DNA of 35,913 nt from NCBI GenBank assembly GCA_003669555.1, contig QWOS01000058.1:1-35913 (forward strand), read 5' to 3'. Made by a program: the position numbers and the translations under genes. This DNA comes from Planctomycetota bacterium. Lineage in GTDB: Bacteria > Planctomycetota > Planctomycetia > Gemmatales > Gemmataceae. The notes below the pieces were generated by a model, which worked only from the letters and a program-made list of their open reading frames with translations, was not told the origin of the DNA and ran no database searches. Shown one piece after another: positions 23,268 to 32,442 of the stretch (position 1 is its first letter; each line of letters begins with the position of its first letter).

Positions 23268-25954
23268 GTTGTCCCCTTCCCAGGATTTTTTTGATCGGTA
23301 TCAATGGAGGGCTGGTACTTCAGATAAATGAATGACCCGGCGAGCAGCAATACACCCAGGACCATGAAAGCCGCCACCTTGTAGAGAGTCTCGACCCCCT
23401 TCAGGTCGGACAGGAACACCTTCAGGGTCACAATCAGGAATAGTGCCAACCCACCATATCGCACCCAGCGCTCATGCATGCGGACACCAAAAAGCAACAA
23501 TCCCAGTCCGAACAGGGTCCAAAGAATGGAAATGGCACCGGGCCTGAAACTGCCCATCTGGGCGTATTCCAGAATATTACAGGCCTCAAGAGTAGACAGG
23601 ATCAGTGTCAGCACTATCCCTGCGGTGCTGAAAATGGGCCAGGCTTTGGCAACCCCCTGGCCAGACAGGATCCGCCCCATGAAGGCGAAGGTGCCAACCA
23701 CTATGACGAGGTCAAAGACACGGGACACGGCGCCGCGCAGGGCCCAACCCTGATTGTACAAAAAGGGGTCACTCAACTTGCCCGCCACACTGCCCAGGTC
23801 AACCATCAGCAGCTTGAAGCCGAGTGCAAGCGCCAGAAAGAAGGAGATCGCCACCACAGCAGGCTGGCCGATCCAGAAGGCCCCGCGCAGCAGCACCAGC
23901 AAAGTAAACAGGGCACCCAGGAAAGTCAGGGAGGCCAAATGGAAATCCGGGCTGAATCTCAGCATGGTCTGGCTCAGCTCAATGCCCAGATAGGCCAGGG
24001 CAATCACCACCCCGGTGATCACGGACAGCCGCAACACCGTGGCGCGGTCAGCCGGGTCTTCCAGATCATTTTCCCGGAGCATCAGGTGCTGACGATCCCC
24101 CTCAGCCTTGCCCAGCAACCATCCCGATGCCATCAGGGCGAGAATGGGGGTGCCAAACTCCACCAGGCGGATAGCCAAGGCACTCAGGAAGACCCATACC
24201 GGAGTATCCGGGGAGGTGTCAGCCATTCGGGTGCGATAGGGCAGATCCACCAGCACAAACCGGCCAAAAACCATCACCATGATCAGATACGCCAGTTGGC
24301 GCAAAAAACCGCTACCCAGTTGCCGCGCCATCCAGGCCATTGCCACAGCCTGCAGTGCCCAGGCGGTGGTCAGCCAGGCGGTGGAAAGGTACAGCGGCAT
24401 GGTTAAAGCCAAAAAGATGGCTGACAGGGCCAGGAAAGAGATCACCATGGGCCGGTCCACAATCCGTAGCCGCAAAAAGACCATCGCATGGGCCCCGTAG
24501 AAGAAGGCCAGCGAAAGGCTGAGCAAGGCTGGCCAGTTTTCTCCCCGGCCGATGGTGTACAGCATGTGCCAGCCCAGCAGGAAGCAGACCCCGGCGTTGA
24601 TATACAGGCCCGCCAGCTCAAGCAGGCCAGAGCTTTGGCGATTACGGAGGTTGTACAAGAAAGGCATGGTTGAAAAGAGCAGGAAGTACATCCCCAGGAA
24701 GGGCAGGGCCCGTTCATGGCAATCCGCACTACCAGCGTAAATACCTTTCTGAAACAGCAGATAATGACAAATAAAGGCCAGCATGTTCACCAGTGGCCAT
24801 TTGCGCCACACGCAGGTGCACAACACCCCGGCCGCAAGAATGAACATGTAGCCGTGGAGCAGGGTGAGGTCCGCCTCAACACTCTTGATCAGTAGCGGGG
24901 TGAGATAGCCCCCCAGCACTCCCAGGACGGCCACCAGAATGGAGGCGAAACGAACCGCGATGAAGCCCGAGAGCGCGGTCACCACCGCCATCAGGGTGAA
25001 AGCGAAAGCGAGAGGGATCAGGCCATAAAACACGCAGGCCGCATAGATGCTGAAATAAAGGGTGGTGATCCCGCCGCCCATCAAACCCTGACCCAGGATG
25101 CCGTACTTGCCCCCCAGCAAGCGCGTGCCCCCCACCAGCAAAACCAGGCCAGCGGCGGCGGTTGCCAGCACCCGCGCCTCCTGGGAAATCAGATCGTTGT
25201 CAAGCGAATACTTGACAAAAAAACCAAGACCCAGCACGAGAATCGCGACACCGATCCGTAGTAGCCACTGACTGGCCACCGCAAACTCGAGGGACACGCC
25301 TGGTGCCAGTTTCTCGCTGCCGAACAGGATCCAGTTACCTATCTTGTGCAAGGTTTCGTTGGCTGCGCTTTCGAGCGGACTGACCTGGGCGCCTCGCGTG
25401 GCCTGATCGGGACTGGCCGCGCTGGTTTGGTGCCTGGCAGGGGTCACAGGGACCAGGGGAATGTTCCAAGGCCTGGCAGGGGCCACAGGGACCGGGGGAA
25501 TATTCAAAGGTCTGGCCGGTGCTGCTTTCGCCTGGTCCACTCTCTGCCATTCAAGCTCTTCAAAGGAGTCTGCAAGAAGACTGGAATGGCTGGATGGCGC
25601 AGGAACCAGCGGCACTGGGGCGGCTACTGGGGTGCCCAGATGCGCGGACTCCAACCCGGATTTTTCCAGCATCGGTTCGACCGCTGGACCAGATTCGGCT
25701 GAAGGCACCCCCTGCGGCACAAAAACCGGCTCTGGTTGTGCTTCTGGTTTCAGTACGGGTTCCGGTTTCGGGATGAAAGCAACGGCTTTCTCTACTGATG
25801 CCCGCAGGCTAGCCACTTGCCCGAGAACTTTCCCAAACGACTTCTTGGAATTTTCGACTTCGCTCTGAATCTCCTTCAGCCTCGCCAAAATCCATATGGG
25901 AGCCAATAAAAACCAGCCTCCAGTGCAGAAAAAGAAAAAATAGAGCAATTCCAT
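23264..25954 (-). CDS. DUF2339 multi-spanning membrane protein
   Basis: 896 residues. An N-terminal TM helix (about 3-23) is followed by a coiled-coil-like stretch (ILARLKEIQSEVENSKKS). A Pro/Ala/Val-rich linker (about 60-205) includes the near-repeat ARPLNIPPVPVAP / ARPWNIPLVPVTP. From about residue 230 the rest is a dense series of more than twenty hydrophobic helices, with family sequences such as VLGLGFFVKYSLDN and GGYLTPLLIKS. DUF2339 proteins are predicted polytopic membrane proteins of unknown function, usually next to DUF3999, as here (ATGA overlap). The 203 bp upstream are shared with the divergent beta-propeller gene. A TTGACG lies there on this strand, but no convincing -10 box. 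Confidence 0.87.
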   Translation of the reverse strand: MELLYFFFFCTGGWFLLAPIWILARLKEIQSEVENSKKSFGKVLGQVASLRASVEKAVAFIPKPEPVLKPEAQPEPVFVPQGVPSAESGPAVEPMLEKSGLESAHLGTPVAAPVPLVPAPSSHSSLLADSFEELEWQRVDQAKAAPARPLNIPPVPVAPARPWNIPLVPVTPARHQTSAASPDQATRGAQVSPLESAANETLHKIGNWILFGSEKLAPGVSLEFAVASQWLLRIGVAILVLGLGFFVKYSLDNDLISQEARVLATAAAGLVLLVGGTRLLGGKYGILGQGLMGGGITTLYFSIYAACVFYGLIPLAFAFTLMAVVTALSGFIAVRFASILVAVLGVLGGYLTPLLIKSVEADLTLLHGYMFILAAGVLCTCVWRKWPLVNMLAFICHYLLFQKGIYAGSADCHERALPFLGMYFLLFSTMPFLYNLRNRQSSGLLELAGLYINAGVCFLLGWHMLYTIGRGENWPALLSLSLAFFYGAHAMVFLRLRIVDRPMVISFLALSAIFLALTMPLYLSTAWLTTAWALQAVAMAWMARQLGSGFLRQLAYLIMVMVFGRFVLVDLPYRTRMADTSPDTPVWVFLSALAIRLVEFGTPILALMASGWLLGKAEGDRQHLMLRENDLEDPADRATVLRLSVITGVVIALAYLGIELSQTMLRFSPDFHLASLTFLGALFTLLVLLRGAFWIGQPAVVAISFFLALALGFKLLMVDLGSVAGKLSDPFLYNQGWALRGAVSRVFDLVIVVGTFAFMGRILSGQGVAKAWPIFSTAGIVLTLILSTLEACNILEYAQMGSFRPGAISILWTLFGLGLLLFGVRMHERWVRYGGLALFLIVTLKVFLSDLKGVETLYKVAAFMVLGVLLLAGSFIYLKYQPSIDTDQKNPGKGTT

Positions 25955-26157
25955 CTTTCGACTCCCGGAAGCGAACGTTCTGACGCATTTTCAGACATCA
26001 CTCAAGTTAACATCGTCAACACCTGTTCCCTAGCAATCTCACCATTGCATGCCCCAATGTGGCCACCCAAGGGCTGTTGAGTTGGCGGCCAAGCCCGGTT
26101 AGCCTTGCTTTTTGACTACTTTAACAGGTTTCACTCTCCCTCACCAGGATTTTCCCC

Positions 26158-27618
26158 ATGATGCTCTCCAACTTCCCTGGCCTGGGGTCGCTGGTTCTCG
26201 GTTTTCAGGTAATGAGTCTCAGCCTGGTGGGGCCTCACCTGCTCTGGGGGCAGAATTCCATCACCGCCTCGCCTCCTCCCACCGTGGCCAGGCCACCCAT
26301 CCCCGTCAGGCCAGCGCAACCGGTGCGGGACATCGCCTCTCGCCTGGAACTGATGGTCGACAGGCATCTGATCGACCAGATGGAAAATACCACTCTCAAG
26401 CTCCATGAACCAAGGCCCGCGCCGCCTATGGCCGAACCAGCCGACAGCATGGAATATGCCACAGTCATCAAGGATGGCGACCTTTTCCGCTTCTACACCC
26501 GGGACAGTCGCGGCGCGAAATTCGACGGCGACTCCACCGAGGTGACCCGCTACTGCGAAAGCAAGGATGGCATCCGCTGGACCAAACCCAGGCTGGGACT
26601 GGTGGAGCTGGAGGGCTCCAGGGACAACAATATCATCCTGAAGGAAGCCCCCTTTTGCCACAACTTTTCCCCCTTTCTGGATACCCGTCCTGGAGTTCCC
26701 GCCAGCGACCGGTTCAAAGCCCTGGCAGGCACAGTGAAATCAGGCCTGTTCGGCTTTGCTTCGGCTGATGGAATCCGCTGGCGCAAACTGGGGGACAAGC
26801 CGTTGATCACCTACACACGGGAATACGCTTTTGATTCACAGAATGTCTCATTCTGGTCTGTCGCCGAGGGATGCTATGTCTGCTATTTCCGCCATTTCCT
26901 CGACAAAAAGCTGCGAAGTGTCTGCCGGACCACCTCCAGCGATTTTTTCCACTGGTCAGAACCGGTCCAGCTCAAGCCAAACTTCCCCGGGGAGCACCTC
27001 TACACCACGCTCACGCATCCGTACTTCCGCGCGCCCCACCTGTATGTGGCCCTGCCAACCCGCTTCCACCCCGAGCGGGGCGAAAGCACCGACATCCTGT
27101 TCATGACGACGCGGGCTGAAGCGGGTGGTTCCCTTTTTGACCGCACCTTCCGCGAGGCCTTCATTCGCCCCGGCCTCGACCCGGCGCGCTGGGGAAACCG
27201 TTCCAACTATGCAGCCTTGAATGTGGTTCCTACCGGCCCGGCCGAGATGTCTATCTATCTCACACCCTTTCGCCGCTTCACTCTGCGGACCGATGGGTTC
27301 GCCTCGGTCCATGCGGGCGCTGACCTGGGCCAGATGGTCACTTTGACGCTCAGGTTCCAGGGAAACCACCTGTGGGTCAATTTGTCCACCAGTGCTGGCG
27401 GCAACCTGCGACTGGAGATCCAGGATGAGGCGGGGCAACCCATCCCGGGTTTCGCCCTCGCCGATTGCCAGCCCCTGGTGGGCGACGCCATCCGGATGCG
27501 CGTTGGCTGGGCCAAAGGGGCCGATCTGGCCTCTCTCGCCGGACGCCCAATCCGCTTGCGCTTTGTCATGCGTGAGGCAGACCTGTTTGCGCTGCAATTC
27601 GGCCCTGGCCCGGATTAG
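26158..27618 (+). CDS. Secreted beta-propeller protein, glycosidase-like
   Basis: 486 residues. The start at 26158 has AGGA eight bases upstream. An N-terminal signal region ends near residue 31 (LLWGQ). The core (about 85-400) shows blade-like repeats with E-S-K-D-G-I-R-W and A-S-A-D-G-I-R-W motifs, as in five-bladed propellers of GH32/43/68-like and sialidase-type proteins; acidic residues sit at the blade starts (SMEYATVIKDGDLFRFY, YAFDSQNVSFWS). The C-terminal part (about 395-486) is a beta-sandwich-like domain (VTLTLRFQGNHLWVNL, RLRFVMREADLFALQFG). This arrangement is frequent in planctomycetes as uncharacterised glycoside hydrolases; catalytic residues and substrate are not assigned. 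A TTGACT at 26112-26117 may be a -35 box without a good -10. Confidence 0.78.
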   Translation: MMLSNFPGLGSLVLGFQVMSLSLVGPHLLWGQNSITASPPPTVARPPIPVRPAQPVRDIASRLELMVDRHLIDQMENTTLKLHEPRPAPPMAEPADSMEYATVIKDGDLFRFYTRDSRGAKFDGDSTEVTRYCESKDGIRWTKPRLGLVELEGSRDNNIILKEAPFCHNFSPFLDTRPGVPASDRFKALAGTVKSGLFGFASADGIRWRKLGDKPLITYTREYAFDSQNVSFWSVAEGCYVCYFRHFLDKKLRSVCRTTSSDFFHWSEPVQLKPNFPGEHLYTTLTHPYFRAPHLYVALPTRFHPERGESTDILFMTTRAEAGGSLFDRTFREAFIRPGLDPARWGNRSNYAALNVVPTGPAEMSIYLTPFRRFTLRTDGFASVHAGADLGQMVTLTLRFQGNHLWVNLSTSAGGNLRLEIQDEAGQPIPGFALADCQPLVGDAIRMRVGWAKGADLASLAGRPIRLRFVMREADLFALQFGPGPD

Positions 27619-27656
27619 CCTGAGCCATTGCAGACACATCCGGTCTCCTGGCCGTC

Positions 27657-27693
27657 TGACCCGAAACGCACGCGTTTGCCGCGTTTTGGGTCA
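27657..27693. terminator. Stem-loop between convergent genes
   Basis: TGACCCGAAACGC (27657-27669) pairs with GCGTTTTGGGTCA (27681-27693), 13 pairs including one G-U, with an 11-nt loop. It lies between the ends of the beta-propeller gene and the convergent dimethylformamidase-like gene. No T run follows on either strand, so it is a stem-loop of terminator position rather than a classical terminator. Confidence 0.5.
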
Positions 27694-27722
27694 CGTGTGT
27701 TTGTTGCGGCAACGGTTCGCCC

Positions 27723-29192
27723 TCACCCGCCCAGCCACCGTTTCAGCACATTCGCCGTGATGCGCTGCACGCGGGGATCGGGCCCGTGGGGGCGGCCATC
27801 ATGGACAAAGGGCAGGATATGGCCCGGCGGGTTGCTCAACCCCATCGCCCAGAAAATGGTGCTGGCGTTGAACACGGTATTGCCCTTCGGGCCGGGATAG
27901 ATGGTTGCCTCGTAATGGGACGGCTGATTGCCACTATTGATGGTGGTGCCTTTTGCCACCACCTCCAGCCCCGGGATGGGCGCCGGGTCACCATGGAACT
28001 CCCAGCCCACCAGCCCCGGGATCCGGTCGCCCTTGGCCATGCCTGTGCCCGCAAACAGCCAGTGCTCCGGTTTGACACAGACCCAGTCACCCGAACCATT
28101 GAAGGGCGAAACCGTCTGGGCCCCCATGAGCAGGGCCTCCGAGGGGGCCTGCACCGGCAGGTCCTCCATGTATTGCTCCTCACCCGGGCGGATACCGCCA
28201 TAGCGGCCCACGCGCTCCAGCTCGCGCGGCACCGAATCGTCCACCACGAAGCAGACGCTGTTGCCCGAGAAAAAGCCGAAATTCACGCCCCGTTTCACCG
28301 CCTCCAGGCAGGCGTCATACTGCTTGCGGGTCCAGTACTCGTCGTGGCCCACCGACAAGAACCCTTTGGCCCTGGCAATGAAATCGGCACCGCCCGTATG
28401 GACATCCTCATTGGCGCAGTAGCAGGCATCGTACCCCTGACTCTCAAGCCAGTGGGCGAAGGGGAACTCCCAGAGCAGGAATTCACCGGTACCCAGCGAA
28501 AGGGAATGGTCCACCACCTGCGGGTACCTGGCATACGGTCGGTTAAAGCTGACCCGCACGCCTGAGACCAGCGGTTTTTTCGAGGGGTGGTCGTTGTCGT
28601 AAAGGGAATCGGCCAGAGGCCACTTGTTGTAGGCCTGCCAGGTGTTGGTGCTGCACTGGAAAAGGAGATCGCATTTGCGGTCCTCCACGACAATGAAAGT
28701 GACATAGCTCTGGAAACGATGCTTGTCACTGCTGAGCTTGCCAAGATAGACGCCACTTGGCCAACTGGCTGGAATCTCCAGGCTGAAAGAGGGTTTCCAG
28801 GCGCAGTCGCGCAATCGGCGGGGGTCGCGCGCTGGCGTGGGCTGGGTCACCGTGTCGAATGGCCCCAGGGTGGTCATGCGTCGGGCGCCAGTGCCCTGGT
28901 AGTAGCCCATGCGGAAGATTTCGAGGGTGCATCGCCCGGCCGGCTCGGTGCTGACCTGGAAGGTGATGGTTTGGCCAGGGCGGACGCTGGTACGAGAGCA
29001 ATATCCTTCTATCAGTCGCGAGCGATATTTCTCCTTGCCGTCAAACTTCACATAAGTCAGTTGCCAGTCCGTGGTGCCGGGCAAGCGGTTTTCCCGGGCC
29101 ACCGGGGTGTCAGCGGCTGCGGCGATCAGGGGGGTGCCGGCGAGGGCCGCCGGGACTGTCCACAAAGCCTGCCGCCGGTTGGGATAATTCAT
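27723..29192 (-). CDS. Tat-exported N,N-dimethylformamidase beta-subunit-like protein
   Basis: 489 residues. The N-terminus has a twin-arginine leader (NRRQALW at 5-11, then an Ala-rich hydrophobic stretch ending near 26), so the protein is exported folded. The body resembles the large subunit of N,N-dimethylformamidase: EGYCSRTSVRPGQTITFQVST, MGYYQGTGARRM, FQCSTNTWQAYNKW, GFLSVGHDEYWTRKQYD, GVNFGFFSGN and TNSGNQPSHYEAT-like NSGNQPSHYEAT near the end. In the known enzyme a small alpha subunit is needed and iron is bound; no small-subunit gene is present here. In planctomycetes these proteins are likely to act on other amides or on polysaccharides. The start has GGAG eight bases upstream. It is divergent from the PSD1 operon. 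Confidence 0.85.
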   Translation of the reverse strand: MNYPNRRQALWTVPAALAGTPLIAAAADTPVARENRLPGTTDWQLTYVKFDGKEKYRSRLIEGYCSRTSVRPGQTITFQVSTEPAGRCTLEIFRMGYYQGTGARRMTTLGPFDTVTQPTPARDPRRLRDCAWKPSFSLEIPASWPSGVYLGKLSSDKHRFQSYVTFIVVEDRKCDLLFQCSTNTWQAYNKWPLADSLYDNDHPSKKPLVSGVRVSFNRPYARYPQVVDHSLSLGTGEFLLWEFPFAHWLESQGYDACYCANEDVHTGGADFIARAKGFLSVGHDEYWTRKQYDACLEAVKRGVNFGFFSGNSVCFVVDDSVPRELERVGRYGGIRPGEEQYMEDLPVQAPSEALLMGAQTVSPFNGSGDWVCVKPEHWLFAGTGMAKGDRIPGLVGWEFHGDPAPIPGLEVVAKGTTINSGNQPSHYEATIYPGPKGNTVFNASTIFWAMGLSNPPGHILPFVHDGRPHGPDPRVQRITANVLKRWLGG

Positions 29193-29243
29193 GAAAAAAT
29201 CTCCGGGAGGGAAAACAGATGCTATCTTACGGCACGCATGCTT

Positions 29244-29251
29244 GCTATAAT
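29244..29251 (+). promoter_or_regulatory. Extended -10 promoter of the PSD1-DUF1501 operon
   Basis: TTGCTATAAT contains a perfect TATAAT (29246-29251) preceded by TGC, an extended -10 element, 73 bases before the PSD1 start. No good -35 box is present, which an extended -10 tolerates. Confidence 0.5.
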
Positions 29252-29324
29252 GAGATCATCCTGCCTGACGGCCCCGCCACCGGGCCATTATCCGTTTCTG
29301 AGCACTCTGAGGATTGACCCTCCC

Positions 29325-32300
29325 ATGAAAAGCCCCCGAATGACAGCCCTGGTGCTGCTGGCCGTTTGCTTTGGTTCGGTTGCCTTGGCGGGGGACCTGG
29401 CTTTCAACAAGGATATACGGCCCATTCTGGCCGAGCATTGCCTGTCGTGCCATGGCCCAGGCAAAAAAAATGGTGGCCTGAGGCTGGACCAGCCCGAGGC
29501 GGCATTCAAGGGGGGCAAGTCTGGCACCCCTGCGGTGGTAGCCGGCAAACCCGAGAAATCGGCGCTGATCGAGCGGATCCATTCCGATGTGGAAACCGAG
29601 CGGATGCCCCCGGCGTCTACCCGTAAAGTGCTCACCGACCGCGAAAAAGCCACTCTCAAACAATGGGTGGCCCAGGGTGGCAAGTTTGAGGGGCACTGGG
29701 CTTTCCAGCCCATCCAGACCGTGACGGTTCCCGCTGGTGAAGGGTCGCCCATCGACCGCTTCCTCCAGGCTCGCCTGGCGCAAGCCGGCCTCACTTTCCG
29801 TCAGGAAGCCAGCCGGCCAACCCTGATCCGCCGGGTGTCATTCACCCTCACAGGCCTGCCACCCACCCTGGCCGAAGTGGACCAGTACCTCGCCGACCAG
29901 TCACCCGGTGCCTATGAGCGCATGGTGGATCGTTATTTCAATTCGCCCCGCCACGGCGAGGAGATGGCCCGCCACTGGCTTGACCTCGCCCGTTACGCCG
30001 ATACCCACGGCCTGCACCTCGATAACGAGCGGCAAATGTGGGCCTATCGCGACTGGGTGATCAACTCCTTCAACCGCAACCAGCCATTCGATCAGTTTGC
30101 CACCCAGCAATTGGCTGGAGACCTCCTGCCGAATGCCACGGTGGACCAGAAGGTGGCTACCGGTTTCTTGCGCTGCGGCCCCACCACTGGTGAGGGTGGC
30201 TCTATCGATGCCGAGTGGATTTACCGCAATGCGGTGGAACGGACCTCCACGGTTTTTACAGCGTTTCTCGGCCTGACAGGTGGATGCGCCCAGTGCCACG
30301 ATCACAAGTTCGACCCCATCAGCGCCAAAGATTTTTACTCGCTTTATGCTTTTTTCCATTCCGCCGCCGATCCGGCGATGGATGGCAATGCACTGCTTAC
30401 CGCACCCACCGTCAAACTGGAGACAGCGGCGGTACTCAACAAAAAGAAAACGCTTGATGAATCGATAACCCGCCTGAAAAACGAGCTGAAGGCGCTGGCC
30501 GCCGCCGAGAAGTACATCGACCCGGCCAGTATCAAAGACCGCCCGACTGCCGTGGTGAAGGAAGACCTGTGGTTCGACGATGCTTTTCCGACCGGGGCAA
30601 AAGTAGGTGCCAGCCCCGGTCAGCCTACCAGGCTGGTGGATGCCGCCAGCGGCAAGGTGCATTCCGGCAAGAAGGCGGTGCATCGGGTCGATGCCGGCCT
30701 GGCCCAGGATGTGATCGAGGGCATGCCCGCCAAAACCCTGGTAGCCGGGTCCAGACTTTTTGCCCAGGTCTACCTCGACCCGGCCAATCCGCCCAAGGCC
30801 ATCATGCTGCAATATTATACCAGCGGTTGGCTGCATCGGGCAGTATGGGGTGACTATGGCGTGATCGATTGGGGCAAGGCGAACACCACGGAACGAGTTC
30901 ACATGGGCAAGCTGCCCGAAACCGGCAAGTGGGTAAAACTGGAGATGGATGCCGCCAGGCTGGGCATCACACCCGCCACACCTGTCACCGGCTTCGCCCT
31001 GACGCAGTTCGGCGGCTCGGTGCATTGGGATCGTGTCGGGGCTGAGACCAGCTCCGACCCATCGGCTGACGCTAGCAAATCCCTGGCAGCCTGGTGGAAA
31101 TCCCAAAAGGGCAAAGACCAACCCGAGGCCGATGCCCCAGAGGCAGGTTTCATCAAGGATGGCCCGGAAGCCAAGCGCACCGACGCGGAAAAAGACCAGG
31201 TGCTCCGTTACTATCTGGCGCGGGTTTCCACGACTGTCTCGCCGAAGATTGTCGAGACACGCAACCAGTTGGCAGAAAGCAAAACAGCGCGCGCAAAGAT
31301 TGATGGAGACACCCCTGGCAGCTTCATCTTCACCGACCTGCCCAATCCACGCGAAAGTCATGTGATGATGCGCGGTGCCTACGACAAGCCTGGCACCAGG
31401 GTGGAGCCAACCACCCCGGCGGTGCTGCCGCCTCTGGCCGTCAAGGGCAGGCGGGCTACCCGTCTTGACTTGGCCCGCTGGCTGCTCTCCCCAGAGCAGC
31501 CGCTCACGGCCCGGGTGACAGTGAACCGTTTCTGGCAACAAATCTTTGGTAATGGCTTGGTACGCAGCAGTGGGGATTTCGGTACCCAGGGTGACATGCC
31601 GGGCAATCCCGAACTGCTCGACCATCTGGCCAGTGGCTTCCGCCAGGGCTGGGATGTCCGGGCCCTGTTCCGGCAGATGCTCACTTCCCAAGCCTTCCGG
31701 CAGGATTCCGCCGCCCCTTCAGAACTGTGGCTGCGTGACCCGGAGAACAAGCTGCTGGCCCGTGGTCCGCGTTTCCGTCTCGACGCTGAGCAGGTACGCG
31801 ACAACGCCCTTTTTCTGGGCGGCTTGCTGAAGGAAAACATGGGTGGCCGCGGCACCTTGCCCTACCAGCCGCCCAATATCTGGGAGCCAGTGGGCTTCAC
31901 AGGGTCGAACACCCGCAACTACACCCAGGACAAGGGCGAGAAGCTGTACACCCGCAGCATCTATGTCTTTTTGAAGCGAACCGCGCCAGCGCCTTTCATG
32001 AGCAACTTTGACGCGCCCAATCGTGAGACGGCCTGCATCAAGCGCGAGCGCAGCAACACGCCCCTGCAGGCGCTGCAACTGATGAATGACGTGCAGCATG
32101 TGGAGGCGGCGCGTGGACTGGCGGCCCGGTTGATCCATGGGGAGAAGTCCGACGAGGCCCGCATCGCCCTTGCCTACCGCCTGACCCTTTCCCGCGAGCC
32201 TTCGGCTGATGAGAAGCGGGCGGTTGGTTTGCTGCTGGAACGCGAACTGGCCCGCTACCGCAAAGATACCGCTGCCGCCGCCAAGTTGGCACGGGTGGGT

Positions 32301-32402
32301 GAATCACCCGTCCCGGCGGGCATAGCCGAGCCTGAGTTGGCCGCCTGGACCCTGGTTTCCAACCTGGTCCTCAATCTGGACGAAACCATCAACCGTAACT
32401 GA
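29325..32402 (+). CDS. PSD1-type cytochrome/DUF1549-DUF1553 protein
   Basis: 1025 residues from ATG 29325, where a signal peptide begins (about 1-22); the frame is open further upstream without similarity. Domains in order: planctomycete cytochrome-c-like PSCyt1 (about 24-115) with heme motif C39LSCH43 and the distal RMPP; DUF1549 (about 135-345) with RHWLDLARYADTHG and a second CxxCH, C321AQCH325, followed by DHKFDP; a middle beta-rich insertion (about 410-590) like carbohydrate-binding or LamG-type sandwiches; DUF1553 (about 670-985) with RVTVNRFWQQIFG, GDFGTQG and NTPLQALQLMND. This architecture is largely limited to planctomycetes and related bacteria; roles in electron transfer or polysaccharide breakdown have been proposed, not shown. 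It forms an operon with the DUF1501 gene 40 bp downstream. Confidence 0.93.
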   Translation: MKSPRMTALVLLAVCFGSVALAGDLAFNKDIRPILAEHCLSCHGPGKKNGGLRLDQPEAAFKGGKSGTPAVVAGKPEKSALIERIHSDVETERMPPASTRKVLTDREKATLKQWVAQGGKFEGHWAFQPIQTVTVPAGEGSPIDRFLQARLAQAGLTFRQEASRPTLIRRVSFTLTGLPPTLAEVDQYLADQSPGAYERMVDRYFNSPRHGEEMARHWLDLARYADTHGLHLDNERQMWAYRDWVINSFNRNQPFDQFATQQLAGDLLPNATVDQKVATGFLRCGPTTGEGGSIDAEWIYRNAVERTSTVFTAFLGLTGGCAQCHDHKFDPISAKDFYSLYAFFHSAADPAMDGNALLTAPTVKLETAAVLNKKKTLDESITRLKNELKALAAAEKYIDPASIKDRPTAVVKEDLWFDDAFPTGAKVGASPGQPTRLVDAASGKVHSGKKAVHRVDAGLAQDVIEGMPAKTLVAGSRLFAQVYLDPANPPKAIMLQYYTSGWLHRAVWGDYGVIDWGKANTTERVHMGKLPETGKWVKLEMDAARLGITPATPVTGFALTQFGGSVHWDRVGAETSSDPSADASKSLAAWWKSQKGKDQPEADAPEAGFIKDGPEAKRTDAEKDQVLRYYLARVSTTVSPKIVETRNQLAESKTARAKIDGDTPGSFIFTDLPNPRESHVMMRGAYDKPGTRVEPTTPAVLPPLAVKGRRATRLDLARWLLSPEQPLTARVTVNRFWQQIFGNGLVRSSGDFGTQGDMPGNPELLDHLASGFRQGWDVRALFRQMLTSQAFRQDSAAPSELWLRDPENKLLARGPRFRLDAEQVRDNALFLGGLLKENMGGRGTLPYQPPNIWEPVGFTGSNTRNYTQDKGEKLYTRSIYVFLKRTAPAPFMSNFDAPNRETACIKRERSNTPLQALQLMNDVQHVEAARGLAARLIHGEKSDEARIALAYRLTLSREPSADEKRAVGLLLERELARYRKDTAAAAKLARVGESPVPAGIAEPELAAWTLVSNLVLNLDETINRN

Positions 32403-32442
32403 CACGCCGCAAGGCATAGTCCCAAGCCAAGGAGAGAAGCCC

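Noticed and set aside
29901..31691. 596-codon minus-strand frame inside the PSD1 gene
   Set aside because: It is antisense to a protein with clear conserved domains; His/Gln/Gly-rich composition is typical of a GC-rich antisense shadow.
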